64,000 bases of DNA from a virus: positions 122,055 to 186,054 of the IMG/VR virus record IMGVR_UViG_3300024348_000001. One strand, written 5' to 3'. The notes beneath the pieces were generated by a model. That model worked only from the letters and a program-made list of their open reading frames with translations. It was not told the DNA's origin and did no database searches. A program made the position numbers and the translations under genes. Shown here piece by piece: positions 18,592-27,738 of this stretch (position 1 is its first letter; each line of letters starts with the position of its first letter).

Positions 18592-18930
18592 TCAAACCAA
18601 CGATTCCCAGCAAGGATCTGACAAGCTGAGGTTGTTGGCGCGGTCAATACGCACCATCTTGGACTGACCCACACCGTTCAGAAGAATCGGGTTGGGAGTC
18701 TTGACGATTTCCAATGTGCCGTTAGCTAAGGCATTCTGGAAAGCAGTGATATTACGGCGGCTGGCATTACGATCAAGGCCAGTCTGGATGGCTTCGAGGA
18801 TATTCCCGAAAACCGAGAACTCTTCGTTAGCTGCCAACTTGCGTCCGTGAGGAGGCAGGAAGCCAAACGTACGGCTACCGCCGCTAATGTTCTTTACTGT
18901 GCTGAAGAGGCAGGCCGTACTGTAAGCCAT
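18592..18930 (-). CDS. Unknown head-cluster protein
   Basis: A 112-residue protein with an AAAGGAG site. The N-terminal half is beta-like (FSTVKNISGGSRTFGFLPPH, then KLAANEEFSVFG) and resembles small head fibre or decoration proteins; the second half is helical (ILEAIQTGLDRNASRRNITA). It lies between the capsid module and the spike-base gene and ends in a strong terminator. Name and role not recognised. Confidence 0.6.
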   Translation of the reverse strand: MAYSTACLFSTVKNISGGSRTFGFLPPHGRKLAANEEFSVFGNILEAIQTGLDRNASRRNITAFQNALANGTLEIVKTPNPILLNGVGQSKMVRIDRANNLSLSDPCWESLV

Positions 18931-18948
18931 GTCCTAGTCTCCTTTGTA

Positions 18949-18958
18949 TAAGTACTTA
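18949..18958. promoter_or_regulatory. TAAGTACTTA junction palindrome
   Basis: Perfect palindrome that includes the TAA stop codon of the 18956-19342 gene and ends 19 bases before ATG 18930, just upstream of its ribosome site. Confidence 0.45.
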
Positions 18959-19342
18959 CTGGTTGCGAAGAGCGGCCTGAAGCTCCATAGCTTCGGCGGC
19001 CTTCAGGGAAACGACCGAGTCGTAGATCTCAGGATTCTGCATCAAAGCAGCCGCAAGATCGCTAGGTGCCGAAACAGGCGCACTGGCAGTCTTGTTAAAC
19101 CCAAGAACATTTTGAAGCGCGTCCTTGGCGTTAGCAATTGGATCATACGCTTCGCTAGCAGTTTTGATCTGGCCCTGCTGATGCATGGCAAACAGCATTT
19201 CAGCTGTTTCGAGAAGATCATGCGCTTGCTTTTCGTTTTGCGGTACAAAACCAGTAGCTGCGGCAAATTTCTCAAAAATCAAACCGTTGTGCACGTTGCT
19301 AGCAAGTCGGGCAAAAGCGGTTTCGGGATCAGGCATGCTCAT
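18956..19342 (-). CDS. Helical head-cluster protein, distant paralogue of 21249-21704
   Basis: A 128-residue, almost wholly helical protein (MSMPDPETAFARLASNVHNG). Residues 28-58 (ATGFVPQNEKQAHDLLETA) align with LGFVPQGREKEAAALLSSH of the 151-residue protein on the other side of the capsid gene. The two flank the major capsid and decoration genes, so both may act in head assembly or be packaged in the capsid. No catalytic motif seen. Confidence 0.6.
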   Translation of the reverse strand: MSMPDPETAFARLASNVHNGLIFEKFAAATGFVPQNEKQAHDLLETAEMLFAMHQQGQIKTASEAYDPIANAKDALQNVLGFNKTASAPVSAPSDLAAALMQNPEIYDSVVSLKAAEAMELQAALRNQ

Positions 19343-19351
19343 GGCAATTCC

Positions 19352-19639
19352 TTATGCTTGGTTGTTAAAGAAAGTTTGGCCTACGGCGCCACCATTAGCA
19401 TACAGATCCCGACCAGTCGCCCAATAGTTTGGTGATTTTGGTGGAGATACTGCGCTTGAATTGGCTGCGGCAATTGAAGCCAGAGTCGTCAAACGACCGG
19501 CGACATTGTAAACGGTGATTTCACCCAGAGTCGTCGGACCCGAAGGTGCAGGAGTCGGCGTACCAGAAGACTGCGAGTAAGGACCTTGCAGTGTCAGTGA
19601 TTGATCGACGTATGGACCGGCAGCGGCAGTGCTAGACAT
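19352..19639 (-). CDS. Unknown small Pro/Ser-rich head protein
   Basis: The GGGAGG site points to ATG 19639 (SSTAAAGPYVDQ), giving 95 residues rather than the upstream ATG at 19657. The protein is low in charge and rich in Ser, Thr, Pro and Ala; a central part (GEITVYNVAGRLTTLASIAA) may form a strand and helix. It directly follows the capsid gene and its terminator, so expression may be separate from the capsid protein. Confidence 0.5.
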   Translation of the reverse strand: MSSTAAAGPYVDQSLTLQGPYSQSSGTPTPAPSGPTTLGEITVYNVAGRLTTLASIAAANSSAVSPPKSPNYWATGRDLYANGGAVGQTFFNNQA

Positions 19640-19654
19640 AGGAAATCCTCCCGA

Positions 19655-19682
19655 CAAACCCGGAGCCCCTAAGAGCTCCGGG
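19655..19682 (-). terminator. Intrinsic terminator after the major capsid gene
   Basis: Eight-bp GC-rich stem (19659-19666 with 19675-19682, CCCGGAGC) and an 8-base loop, followed on the minus strand by TTTGTC. The T-run is short, so termination is probably partial. Confidence 0.65.
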
Positions 19683-19695
19683 CTTGACCGTTTGA

Positions 19696-20634
19696 TCAGG
19701 CAAAGTCAACACGGGCCAGACCGGAAGTGTGTCCGATCGATCCGCCGAGGGTTTCATAAGCGAAGAACTCAATCATGTACGCTTCGCGACGGATGTACAT
19801 GGTGGTGTCTTCGAGAACGTACGACTTGCCGATGAACTTGGGGTCGGCGAAGTGATAGAAGGTGTTGGTTGGAACCAGACCCTTCTTGATGGTGACGACC
19901 CAACGGACACCCATGAATTCTTGAGCGGACCAGCCGTTTTTCATGATGTCTTCGCTGATCTGACCACCCATTTCGTTCCAACCGAACTTGCACACTTCCT
20001 TGATGGTAATGTTGTTCAGAAGGACCGAGTGCACTTCGAGGTTGCTCGGAGTGTTTGGCATGATCTTGAGCGAATCCCAAAGGGTATCGCGAGTGATACC
20101 GCCGGAGATGGTTTCGTACTGGACGGTGCCCGAGGTGGGAACAGTCAGACCAGCGCCTACGAGGGCGGTGTTCACAGCGCGAAGGAACTTGCTGTCTTCT
20201 TCAGCCAGCATGTCCTTGATACTGTTGTCCGACAACACCTGACGGATGTCCATGATCCAAGTTCTTAGTTCATCCACGTCTTTCGTAAAACGTGGGGTAA
20301 CGATACGGTCAAACATAACGCGGTAACGAGGACCACGGATGTAGAGGTTGGTCGGCAGAGTTGCGAAAGGAATCGAGATAGCTGCTGGGCTATCAGGTTC
20401 CTTGTCAACGATCTTTACTGGCTTGTCGGTGTCAACCTGACGATCCAGTTCGTCGTTGGTGATTGGAATCGGCGGCATAATCCGACGATAGAAACCATCT
20501 TCTCTCATTTTCGTGCGGGTAAAGTCATTGACAGCGTCAATAGCTTCCTTTTCCAGCATCGGGTCGCGAGAAGACAACTTCTCGAACACCGCGCGAGAAA
20601 TAAGCTTGCTCTCATCTTGAGTCAAAGCGGCCAT
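19696..20634 (-). CDS. Major capsid protein (HK97 fold)
   Basis: A 312-residue protein in the canonical place after protease, scaffold and a decoration candidate. The N-terminus is helical and charged (ESKLISRAVFEKLSS, then AIDAVNDFTRTKMRE), like the delta or N-arm region of HK97-type capsid proteins. The middle has the long-helix type segment DVDELRTWIMDIRQVLSDN, and the end has beta-strands typical of the P-domain (FIGKSYVLEDTTMYIRREAYM, then FFAYETLGGSIGH). A strong TGGAGG site and its own terminator suggest high expression. I saw no standard cleavage site for the protease with certainty. Confidence 0.8.
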   Translation of the reverse strand: MAALTQDESKLISRAVFEKLSSRDPMLEKEAIDAVNDFTRTKMREDGFYRRIMPPIPITNDELDRQVDTDKPVKIVDKEPDSPAAISIPFATLPTNLYIRGPRYRVMFDRIVTPRFTKDVDELRTWIMDIRQVLSDNSIKDMLAEEDSKFLRAVNTALVGAGLTVPTSGTVQYETISGGITRDTLWDSLKIMPNTPSNLEVHSVLLNNITIKEVCKFGWNEMGGQISEDIMKNGWSAQEFMGVRWVVTIKKGLVPTNTFYHFADPKFIGKSYVLEDTTMYIRREAYMIEFFAYETLGGSIGHTSGLARVDFA

Positions 20635-20669
20635 GAGAATCCTCCAGTTAGTTGGTTAAGTCTAATTCC

Positions 20670-21209
20670 TTACGCGTGGAACACAGGGCAAGGCCAGAAC
20701 GCAAGGCCGGTTGAGCCGTACCCGTTGTCCACGAGGCCGCGAGAAACGATACCCACAATCATGTTGGTACCAATTGTACCGCCAACCAACTTGCCAGCAG
20801 TTGTAGAGCCGGAAGTGGACGAAGTCAGCGGAGTATTGGGAGGATAGGAACCGGCAACGTAGGCGGTGCTGACCAACTCGTAAGCGCCGGTGGCGACGAG
20901 GGCCAAAGCCTGACCGGTTGGGTTGATGGCAATCCATACACCCTTTTCGGTTGCGGGATCACCGCTTTCGTTCTGAACGTCAGGATCGCTAGATCCGTTG
21001 AACACGAACAAAGGCATGCGGTTGGTGTTGCCAACGCCCAGTTCGTATTCGCCGCTGCTGTTCAGGTGAACAACAGATCCGGGAAGAACTTCAGTAACAA
21101 TGTCAAAAACACTACTAGCAAACGGAGCACTGTAGTCCAGCGCCGTCATGCTAGGCCAGCCCTTAAGGGCATTCAGCGTGTAAGCGGTAATAGAACGCGG
21201 AGCAGCCAT
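20670..21209 (-). CDS. Putative capsid decoration/stabilisation protein
   Basis: A 179-residue, beta-rich, weakly charged protein immediately upstream of the capsid gene. It contains GSVVHLNSSGEYELGVGNTN, PLFVFNGSSDPDVQ, GVWIAINPTGQALALVATGA and an Ala/Val/Thr-rich strand. The order protease, scaffold, small helical protein, decoration protein, capsid protein is common in tailed phages. A GGAGG site precedes the ATG. The role is inferred from place and composition. Confidence 0.55.
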   Translation of the reverse strand: MAAPRSITAYTLNALKGWPSMTALDYSAPFASSVFDIVTEVLPGSVVHLNSSGEYELGVGNTNRMPLFVFNGSSDPDVQNESGDPATEKGVWIAINPTGQALALVATGAYELVSTAYVAGSYPPNTPLTSSTSGSTTAGKLVGGTIGTNMIVGIVSRGLVDNGYGSTGLAFWPCPVFHA

Positions 21210-21248
21210 AGTAAAACCTCCAAAGTAAAAGCAACAGGTGTTTTAGAA

Positions 21249-21704
21249 TCAGCCAGCCAATCCGGCTAACTTCATCAGCGGAAGATCAGACGCTTTAATT
21301 TCAGACGTCTTGCCACCTACAACACCGGTAAGTGAGTTGTAAGAACTGCCATTACGTGAAGCAAACCCAGCTTGCTTCTCTTCCCCAACGGCTCTTCCAA
21401 GTTCGCCGGAGGTGGATTCACTAGCTTGCTTGCGGTATCCAGCAGTCTTCTGTGCAAGATTTTCAAGCAATTCCAGTGTGTGGGCGTGCGACGAAAGCAA
21501 TGCAGCCGCTTCCTTTTCGCGTCCTTGGGGCACGAAGCCCAAATTTACAAGCAACTGCAAAGTACCAGAACGCTTTTCAGCGGCCTGTTTCTCGCTGTTC
21601 CTGTACGAGGCGAGTACTGCGTTCGCCTTCTTTTCATACGCACCTGCCACTTCAGCAAGTGTAAGTGCGTTATTCAGTACGACAGCCATATTAGGATCAA
21701 GCAC
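21249..21704 (-). CDS. Helical head-cluster protein with GTG start
   Basis: A 151-residue protein starting at GTG 21704, eight bases after AGGAGG. It is mainly helical (LTLAEVAGAYEKKANAVLAS, then AAALLSSHAHTLELLENLAQ) and ends in a short flexible tail (DLPLMKLAGLAG). It lies between scaffold and decoration genes and is related to the protein encoded at 18956-19342 through the GFVPQ segment. Possible roles are a scaffold partner or internal head protein. Confidence 0.6.
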   Translation of the reverse strand: MLDPNMAVVLNNALTLAEVAGAYEKKANAVLASYRNSEKQAAEKRSGTLQLLVNLGFVPQGREKEAAALLSSHAHTLELLENLAQKTAGYRKQASESTSGELGRAVGEEKQAGFASRNGSSYNSLTGVVGGKTSEIKASDLPLMKLAGLAG

Positions 21705-21734
21705 TGGATCGTCCTCCTTTAAGACAATGTGTAC

Positions 21735-22991
21735 TTAGCGCTTCTTCGAGCGAGAAAAAACTTCAGTCAAATAGCTTTCGGCCATTTTCGCCAGTGCCCG
21801 TTGCGTACGAGCCGATGACATTTTTTCGGAAGGAGCGGGAGGAAGTCCAGCACCTGCTTCAGCACCTTCATCGCCACCGTGGCCACCTTGCAGCAATGCC
21901 ATGATTTCTTCTTCAGGGATGCCCATTTGCTTGAGGGCTTCAATCAATTGTTCGGCTTTGGCCATTTCGTCGCCGCCTTCGCCGCCACCGTGGCCTTCTG
22001 CGCCCATACCACCGAGTGACGCAAGCATTTCAGCTTCGTTGCCGCCGGGTGCGCCACCCGCGCCACCCATGCCGCCGGGAGGTGCACCGCCGCCACCCTG
22101 AGCAACCGCTTCCTGCAACATGTCAGCTTCGGCCTGCTTACGCAGTTCGGCGCTGTGTGCAAGATGGTATTCAGCAAGCAAGTCAGCCTTCAACGATGCT
22201 GCTTTCACAATGTCGGAAAGCACTGAATGCACCATGTTGTCAGTTGCTTGTTTGTCCGAAATAACATTAGCAAGATCGTAACCAACTAATTGCGCAAGTT
22301 CGCCGTCAACGGCTTCTTTGTGCTCAAAGCGTTCTTGCTTCTTAGTTTCTTTTTTTTCGTGTGCATAGCCGTGGGTGCTTTCGTCTTCTGCCTTCTTAGC
22401 AGTCCACGCCACGTGTGCAATCTGTGCGACAAGCTCGTTGCCAATGTCGTTCATGTACGAAGCCAACTTCTCAAGTGAAGTGTAGTTGTCGTACGAGAAC
22501 TTGTGGCCGTCGAGGCTTTCGTTATCGGTACGGGCGGGATGCGCTGAATCCGAATCCTTCTTCCCGGCTTTGGCCGAGTTGGTTTCGTTAGCTGGATCTT
22601 CGCCGGTGGGTTGTTTGTTGGTACCGATTTGCAATTGGTCATCAGCTGCGCTACCGGGAGTAGAGACAGCGGATTCACTGCGCTTGACGTTGTACGTTGG
22701 CATTGCGGCGTAACGCGAAAGACCAGAAAGAATGTCGCGAGCGGACTTGGCAGTCGCAGCGCTATTAACGCCAACGGCACCCTGATCCTCTTTAACATCC
22801 TTATCGTTCTCGGCGCTGCGCGCACCTTCCTGAGCGACTTCGGTACGATCATCCACATCCTTCACAGGATGCGTTGTACCGCGTTGATAACCGCCAGCTT
22901 CGGTATTAGCTTCCGCACGCTTGACGGAGCCGCCAACGGTTGCCAGAAACTGTTCGATCGTATTGATCGAATTTTGCAATGAGGTGGACAT
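21735..22991 (-). CDS. Putative scaffolding protein
   Basis: A 418-residue, highly charged, low-complexity protein placed between the protease and capsid genes. It has a helical N-terminus (SLQNSINTIEQFLATVGG), long stretches rich in Glu, Asp, Lys and Ala, a Gly-rich disordered segment (GGAPPGGMGGAGGAPGG, about residues 300-320 and 330-350), and an amphipathic C-terminus (TQRALAKMAESYLTEVFSRS) that could bind the capsid protein, as scaffold C-termini do. All of this fits a core scaffold that the prohead protease degrades. No sequence motif is diagnostic. Confidence 0.6.
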   Translation of the reverse strand: MSTSLQNSINTIEQFLATVGGSVKRAEANTEAGGYQRGTTHPVKDVDDRTEVAQEGARSAENDKDVKEDQGAVGVNSAATAKSARDILSGLSRYAAMPTYNVKRSESAVSTPGSAADDQLQIGTNKQPTGEDPANETNSAKAGKKDSDSAHPARTDNESLDGHKFSYDNYTSLEKLASYMNDIGNELVAQIAHVAWTAKKAEDESTHGYAHEKKETKKQERFEHKEAVDGELAQLVGYDLANVISDKQATDNMVHSVLSDIVKAASLKADLLAEYHLAHSAELRKQAEADMLQEAVAQGGGGAPPGGMGGAGGAPGGNEAEMLASLGGMGAEGHGGGEGGDEMAKAEQLIEALKQMGIPEEEIMALLQGGHGGDEGAEAGAGLPPAPSEKMSSARTQRALAKMAESYLTEVFSRSKKR

Positions 22992-23066
22992 CTCTTAGTG
23001 GCTCCTCTCGCCGGTTTGGTGTTCCTAAGAACCGCCATCCTCGGGTGGAATAACGAGCGAAAGCTG

Positions 23067-24572
23067 TTACACAACCTGATTTTGGCACAGACTCATCCTG
23101 CAAGTCAACAAAAAGTCAGCATTAGATTCTGTAGAAGCAATTTTAGTAAGAGCAGCAAGTTTATAAATAGCATACTCTCGCGCCAACGTCTCTCCAGAAC
23201 CGCCTACCGCCGCAATTCCATAAGTATCTATTACTTCTGGAACAGGATGCTGCCGCAGTGTAGACAACATACATCGACTATCCACTGCGGTTTTTTCTAA
23301 CGAATAACTTGACACTGCTCTGAGGGCGGCGTCACGTTGTGCTACCGATGATTGTTTTTCCAAAAGGGAATAACGAGAATTGCAAATATGCCGATCCAAA
23401 GAACCATCGGCAAGCATTCGACCATATACTCCCGGAAGTCGTCGCTGTGCATCAACAACAACCTCATGTGCCGTTTTGCAAAATTTAGCGTATTCCCGTA
23501 ATGGTAAAATAATCTTGCGCTCGGCCAAAGCACTTAAGGCCGCAGCTGTCTTTTCTGTGTCATTCACCAGCATCTGCAAATCCGCATAATTCAAACCAGC
23601 CTGTACGTTAGCAGCAAATGCTCTGCGTGTTTCTGAAGGTAACAACGCCCCTTGTTCAAGTACGTCAAGACCATACGCCAATTTTACCTGAACATTGACC
23701 CAAGGCCTATCGTATCTGTTGTGATCTTGCTGCAATACCAAAGATAGTGGCGCAACAACACCAAGAGCTTCTGCGGCCTCGGCTCCAAACTTGTCAAAGA
23801 AACCGCCGTCTGATGCAGCCTTCTGAAGCCAGTCAGCTTTATTGGCATAAGCAATACGGTCTGCGGGACGGAATACAAAAGAAATGTCAAAGTAACCGGG
23901 ATTAGGATTATCGACGTGCAGGTGATGCACGTCGTTACCCACTTTAATTAAGCGTGTGAGATTATCTTTGCATCCGCCTGCCTTGCACATCGAAGACGTG
24001 CAATATTCATCTCGTGTGCGCGCGCTGTGATTGCAGTAACTACAAACATCGTGGGCTACACGACAAGCCATGCTCACAGGGAGGTCTTGGCCCATAGCTA
24101 GTTTTTCAAGTTCTTTGTCCGCAACAAAACCTTTATTGCGTTCGGCAGCTTCTTTGGTTTTGTTAAGTCCTACAAGAAGTTCAACACGACGCATGGTGGG
24201 ATTGTAAGCAGACAGTTTTACAGAACCGTAACTCTGGAGTGGATCTTTGTTCTTGTGGTTGCGGTACCATTTAGCGTGCTTAACAAAAGAATCATGGCAC
24301 GATTTGCAAGTAGCTTCTTTGAATCCATCCCCGTTGCGATTGGGACCATAAGCTTCTGAGGCACCCAAAGCAATAAGATGCACAGGTTCTTCGTCTGCTG
24401 CAAATTTAACTTTGTCTAAGTATGGCAAAAAGATGTTAGCGGCATCTCCAGCCCTTTTAACGAAGTCAGATCTGTCCGCACCAGTAAGGCCACGGGACGC
24501 AATCTTAATCGTCGAAGCGATTGGGGCGTCGAAGTCCCAACCGCTTGGACTGATGATTTTGACCATTGCCAT
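23067..24572 (-). CDS. Putative prohead (capsid maturation) protease with Cys-rich insert
   Basis: A 501-residue protein just upstream of the scaffold. The N-terminal 200 residues show GPNRNGDGF (residues 77-85), His106 in YRNHKNKD, GSVKLSAYN, and Ser167 in LPVSMAC. This matches the His...Ser order and spacing of S78-type prohead proteases (HK97: His65, Ser115). A run of Cys residues in CKSC (89-92), CSYC (177-180), and further Cys at 191, 196 and 201 may bind zinc. The remaining 300 residues are helical and carry repeated EKTA/EKQ-type sites that could be self-processed. The catalytic assignment is an inference. Confidence 0.6.
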   Translation of the reverse strand: MAMVKIISPSGWDFDAPIASTIKIASRGLTGADRSDFVKRAGDAANIFLPYLDKVKFAADEEPVHLIALGASEAYGPNRNGDGFKEATCKSCHDSFVKHAKWYRNHKNKDPLQSYGSVKLSAYNPTMRRVELLVGLNKTKEAAERNKGFVADKELEKLAMGQDLPVSMACRVAHDVCSYCNHSARTRDEYCTSSMCKAGGCKDNLTRLIKVGNDVHHLHVDNPNPGYFDISFVFRPADRIAYANKADWLQKAASDGGFFDKFGAEAAEALGVVAPLSLVLQQDHNRYDRPWVNVQVKLAYGLDVLEQGALLPSETRRAFAANVQAGLNYADLQMLVNDTEKTAAALSALAERKIILPLREYAKFCKTAHEVVVDAQRRLPGVYGRMLADGSLDRHICNSRYSLLEKQSSVAQRDAALRAVSSYSLEKTAVDSRCMLSTLRQHPVPEVIDTYGIAAVGGSGETLAREYAIYKLAALTKIASTESNADFLLTCRMSLCQNQVV

Positions 24573-24589
24573 GGTATTGTCCTCAGTCT

Positions 24590-26344
24590 TTACTTAGATT
24601 GTCCGTCTCTAAACTTTGCCAGCCTTTCGGCGATCAATTTGCGCGCTATTTCATTAAGCGCAGTGCTTTCTCTTGTTTGTTCAAGGAAAGTACCGGGCTG
24701 CTCTGCGGGATTTTTTGGATCGCCGTACAGCAAAGGTTGTACAAGATTTTCATAACCTTTTTCAACAAGATACGGGCCTACGCCTAAAAGAGCTGCCATG
24801 CGCGTGCGTGGTGCTAAATGGTGATGCCACGGCAACAAACCTTTTACGGGTCCTTTAGGATTGTTTACTTCCATTTTTACCTGATCGCGCAATTCCTTCG
24901 GGTTATAAGAACCTCTAGCAACAGCTTCTGCCTGTGCCTTAGTTTGCTCCGTGTGTGCTGCTTCTAGCCGCTCGCTAGTCATAGCTTCATTTCTTGCCAC
25001 TTGTGCTTTAACTTCGGCTTCTCGCAATTCAGCTAATGCCTCTAGACGGGCTTTAACTGATGCACTATTAGACGGTGCTGTTTGTTGTAACAAATTTTGC
25101 TCTGCGGGCGTAAGAGGTGCTAAACCTACGGTAGATTTATAACTTTCAAGTTTTTTACGCAGCGTTTCAAATGTATCAATGTTCGGTTTAAACGCGTCTC
25201 GCGCTGCTTCAATTCTTGCTGCTTCGGTCTTAAACGCTTCTTGTGCCGCAGTCTGACCTTCTCCGACAACAGACGGCATCTTCTTATTACGCCAAGTAAA
25301 AGGATTTTTAGTTCTAGGATTAAGATCGTCGGGTAACGTTACGTTCGACGGAGAGAAATCGGTAATACCTCGAAATGCCGACAAACCATCAACAACTCGG
25401 TTCATTACATTAGTGCGTCGCGCAGCTCGCTCCGCTGGACTACCGTGTGTACCCACAAGTTCATTAATTTTTGTAGCTACCTTTCCTGTGGGCTCTGTAT
25501 TTATAACTTTTTCCAATTCGCGCAAATTTACAGTTCTATCTGTAGATTTGGCTCCCATAACAGCACCTGCGCTCTGTAAACCGGCCTGTATTGTCTTAAA
25601 AGCATTAGCATCAATGTCAGCCGGTCCTCCAAGTCCCTTTAATCCAGTAGCCATATCTTCGTGCATCGTTGGCAATGGTAACGGTTTACCGTCTGAACCG
25701 ACCGGCATCGTGGCGGCTACTTGATCTTGCGTAGTGCCCATATTTTTTATGTTGCCGCTATTTTGCTCGGCCAACACTGCTTCTTGTTCCAATTTTGGCA
25801 CGGTTGCTTGCACAACAGGATCTGGAGACTTGCGTGCAGTATCAAGCTCCTCTCTCTTTTTAGTCGCTGCCGTAGTCGATGCACTGGTGTAATTTGACAC
25901 ATTGTTTTCGTCAGGAGGAAGATACGTGCGATCGCTTGTAACAATGTCTTTGTGCGCTTTTGCTGAATCGGCCGTAGACCGAGGTACATCTTCTTTGGCA
26001 GGATCGGGTGCGCGCAACGCAGAATAACCAAGACCGCCGGCAAGACCCAATGCACCGCCGCCACCGATACCCAACAAAGCATTATTAAAGACGGATTTAC
26101 GGTCTTCCTTTTTGCGGAACAAGTTAGCAGCGGCCGTAGAACCACCACCCAAAACACCGCCCAACAAAGCACCGGCACCTGCGCCAACCGCAGCAGGATT
26201 GTTTTTGAAAGCTGTTACCGCTGTGTCCACAATTCCGGGTTCAGCATTCTTTTCCAAATACCTGTCATAGGCCCGCTTCACACGCGCATGCGCTGCAACG
26301 TTGGCCAAATGTGCCGCAACTTTTTCTAAGATAGCCCGCTGCAT
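24590..26344 (-). CDS. Unknown 584-residue virion protein with glycine-rich membrane-like segments
   Basis: N-terminal helix with Ala/Lys (ILEKVAAHLANVAAHARVKR), then two Gly/Ala-rich hydrophobic segments at about residues 51-72 (AVGAGAGALLGGVLGG) and 88-108 (LLGIGGGGALGLAGGLGY) of glycine-zipper type, then a long hydrophilic helical and Pro-rich region. It has no portal-like motif. It resembles the proteins in the ejected cluster (32-57 kb) by its zipper and by Lys/Ala helices, but lacks the MITASELG start. It might be a packaged protein that inserts in host membrane, or a large head protein. Confidence 0.55.
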   Translation of the reverse strand: MQRAILEKVAAHLANVAAHARVKRAYDRYLEKNAEPGIVDTAVTAFKNNPAAVGAGAGALLGGVLGGGSTAAANLFRKKEDRKSVFNNALLGIGGGGALGLAGGLGYSALRAPDPAKEDVPRSTADSAKAHKDIVTSDRTYLPPDENNVSNYTSASTTAATKKREELDTARKSPDPVVQATVPKLEQEAVLAEQNSGNIKNMGTTQDQVAATMPVGSDGKPLPLPTMHEDMATGLKGLGGPADIDANAFKTIQAGLQSAGAVMGAKSTDRTVNLRELEKVINTEPTGKVATKINELVGTHGSPAERAARRTNVMNRVVDGLSAFRGITDFSPSNVTLPDDLNPRTKNPFTWRNKKMPSVVGEGQTAAQEAFKTEAARIEAARDAFKPNIDTFETLRKKLESYKSTVGLAPLTPAEQNLLQQTAPSNSASVKARLEALAELREAEVKAQVARNEAMTSERLEAAHTEQTKAQAEAVARGSYNPKELRDQVKMEVNNPKGPVKGLLPWHHHLAPRTRMAALLGVGPYLVEKGYENLVQPLLYGDPKNPAEQPGTFLEQTRESTALNEIARKLIAERLAKFRDGQSK

Positions 26345-26347
26345 GAG

Positions 26348-27727
26348 TCAGCTCCGTTCCTTTTCAGGTGGACGTGAAGGACGCTTAGCCAAAGTAGAAC
26401 CGCCACTACCCAATTCCTTGAGTTTGGTTTCTGTGCCGGTAATTTCTCCCGACTCAAAGGGTTCAACGCGACCAGCTAAACGTCTACGCAATAAAGGCCC
26501 CATAATTCCGGGCTGTTCCGCAGACCGAGGAGCCATAGCCGCAATTTCGTTAAAAGCACTTACCACGCGATCAGGATCATAACCGCTGATAGGATCTTCT
26601 GCATCTGTCATGAACCGATTGAGCATGGCTTGAGTTTTAATTTTACGCATGTCCGTAAGATGGTCTGCACTATCAAGATCCTTCACCATATCAATCGTCT
26701 GGTCTTCTGCGGGACTACCAAATGGCGTCATGGCTGTACGCAACTGGTTGTATGCAAATAATCCCTGTGTGGGAATCACGCCGTTAAACGCTTTTTTTTT
26801 AAAAATACCTTCGTCCTCATCTTCGTCGTCATCTGTATTAATACCACCAGCTTCTTTGTTTACATAAGCGCTTATAACGTCAGCTTCAAGACTCTGAGCG
26901 CATTGAGCAATTTTCAAATACATTTCTTGAGCTTCATGCATTGCGTGCGCCGCTTTAATGTTGTCCCGAATCAAACTGTATGGTGCAGCATTAATGTCGA
27001 TAGGCGCAGCTTGAGGTTTAATTGTTACGGCGGCAGCGCGTTTCTCGCCTGATACCTTAAACGTGCCTACAAACTTTTCCTGCAAACCCAAATGGTTGTA
27101 CACAGAATCCATCAGTGATTTAACGTCAGCTGGATTAAAGAAAGACGATGCGATTTTTTCCACAACCCCAAAAGCTTCTCGATGATCTGCTGGAGTGCGG
27201 AAATATGACACCAGCGATGCAAACTTGCTGTTTACGGCATCTGCTTTAGAAGACAGATCACGCCGTTGTTCTTCTGCTGCAAACTTTAATTTAGTGACGT
27301 GTCCCATTACAGTTTCAAACGTAGGCACAGGAGCGGCTGTCTTTTGAATTTCAGGCAACTTCATGTGCGCTAATTTTTCACGTTCTTTTTCTTTGTACCA
27401 ATTAGATGGAGCCTTGGCGTAGTCCGCGTGCACATCTTCAGCTTTCTTTTCCGATTTACCGTAAATGCGATTAATCACGGCATCAGCATCAGCCAAAGGA
27501 AATTCAGCAAACTTATCAAGGATGTTTTTATTATCTTCTCGTTGTGCTGTTTGTTTGCCCGTGTTGTAGGCAGCGCACACCAACTTAATCTTGCCGGGTG
27601 TGTAGCGTTCGTCTTTAGCAATTTTAGTAATTGCCGCATCAGGTGCCATACCACCGTTAACAAGATCAACGGCTTGTTTAATAGCCGAAAGCAAGTTCTG
27701 CTCTTCGCGTGAATCCAAGGTTTGCAT
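26348..27727 (-). CDS. Unknown helical head-cluster protein
   Basis: A 459-residue, mostly helical protein with an AACGGAG site, three bases before the next gene. It opens with a helical bundle-like region (REEQNLLSAIKQAVDLVNGG, then ITKIAKDERYTPGKIKLVCA), carries an acidic run of Asp/Glu at about residues 308-317 and ends in a Pro/Arg-rich tail. Nothing catalytic is visible. Neighbours upstream of the protease suggest a structural head protein, possibly internal. Confidence 0.55.
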   Translation of the reverse strand: MQTLDSREEQNLLSAIKQAVDLVNGGMAPDAAITKIAKDERYTPGKIKLVCAAYNTGKQTAQREDNKNILDKFAEFPLADADAVINRIYGKSEKKAEDVHADYAKAPSNWYKEKEREKLAHMKLPEIQKTAAPVPTFETVMGHVTKLKFAAEEQRRDLSSKADAVNSKFASLVSYFRTPADHREAFGVVEKIASSFFNPADVKSLMDSVYNHLGLQEKFVGTFKVSGEKRAAAVTIKPQAAPIDINAAPYSLIRDNIKAAHAMHEAQEMYLKIAQCAQSLEADVISAYVNKEAGGINTDDDEDEDEGIFKKKAFNGVIPTQGLFAYNQLRTAMTPFGSPAEDQTIDMVKDLDSADHLTDMRKIKTQAMLNRFMTDAEDPISGYDPDRVVSAFNEIAAMAPRSAEQPGIMGPLLRRRLAGRVEPFESGEITGTETKLKELGSGGSTLAKRPSRPPEKERS

Positions 27728-27738
27728 GACAAGCTCCG

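Noticed and set aside
24590-26344. A tape measure protein.
   Set aside because: It is only 584 residues and sits upstream of the protease in the head region, and a phage with this long sheath would need a much longer chain. No tape measure was identified in the window.
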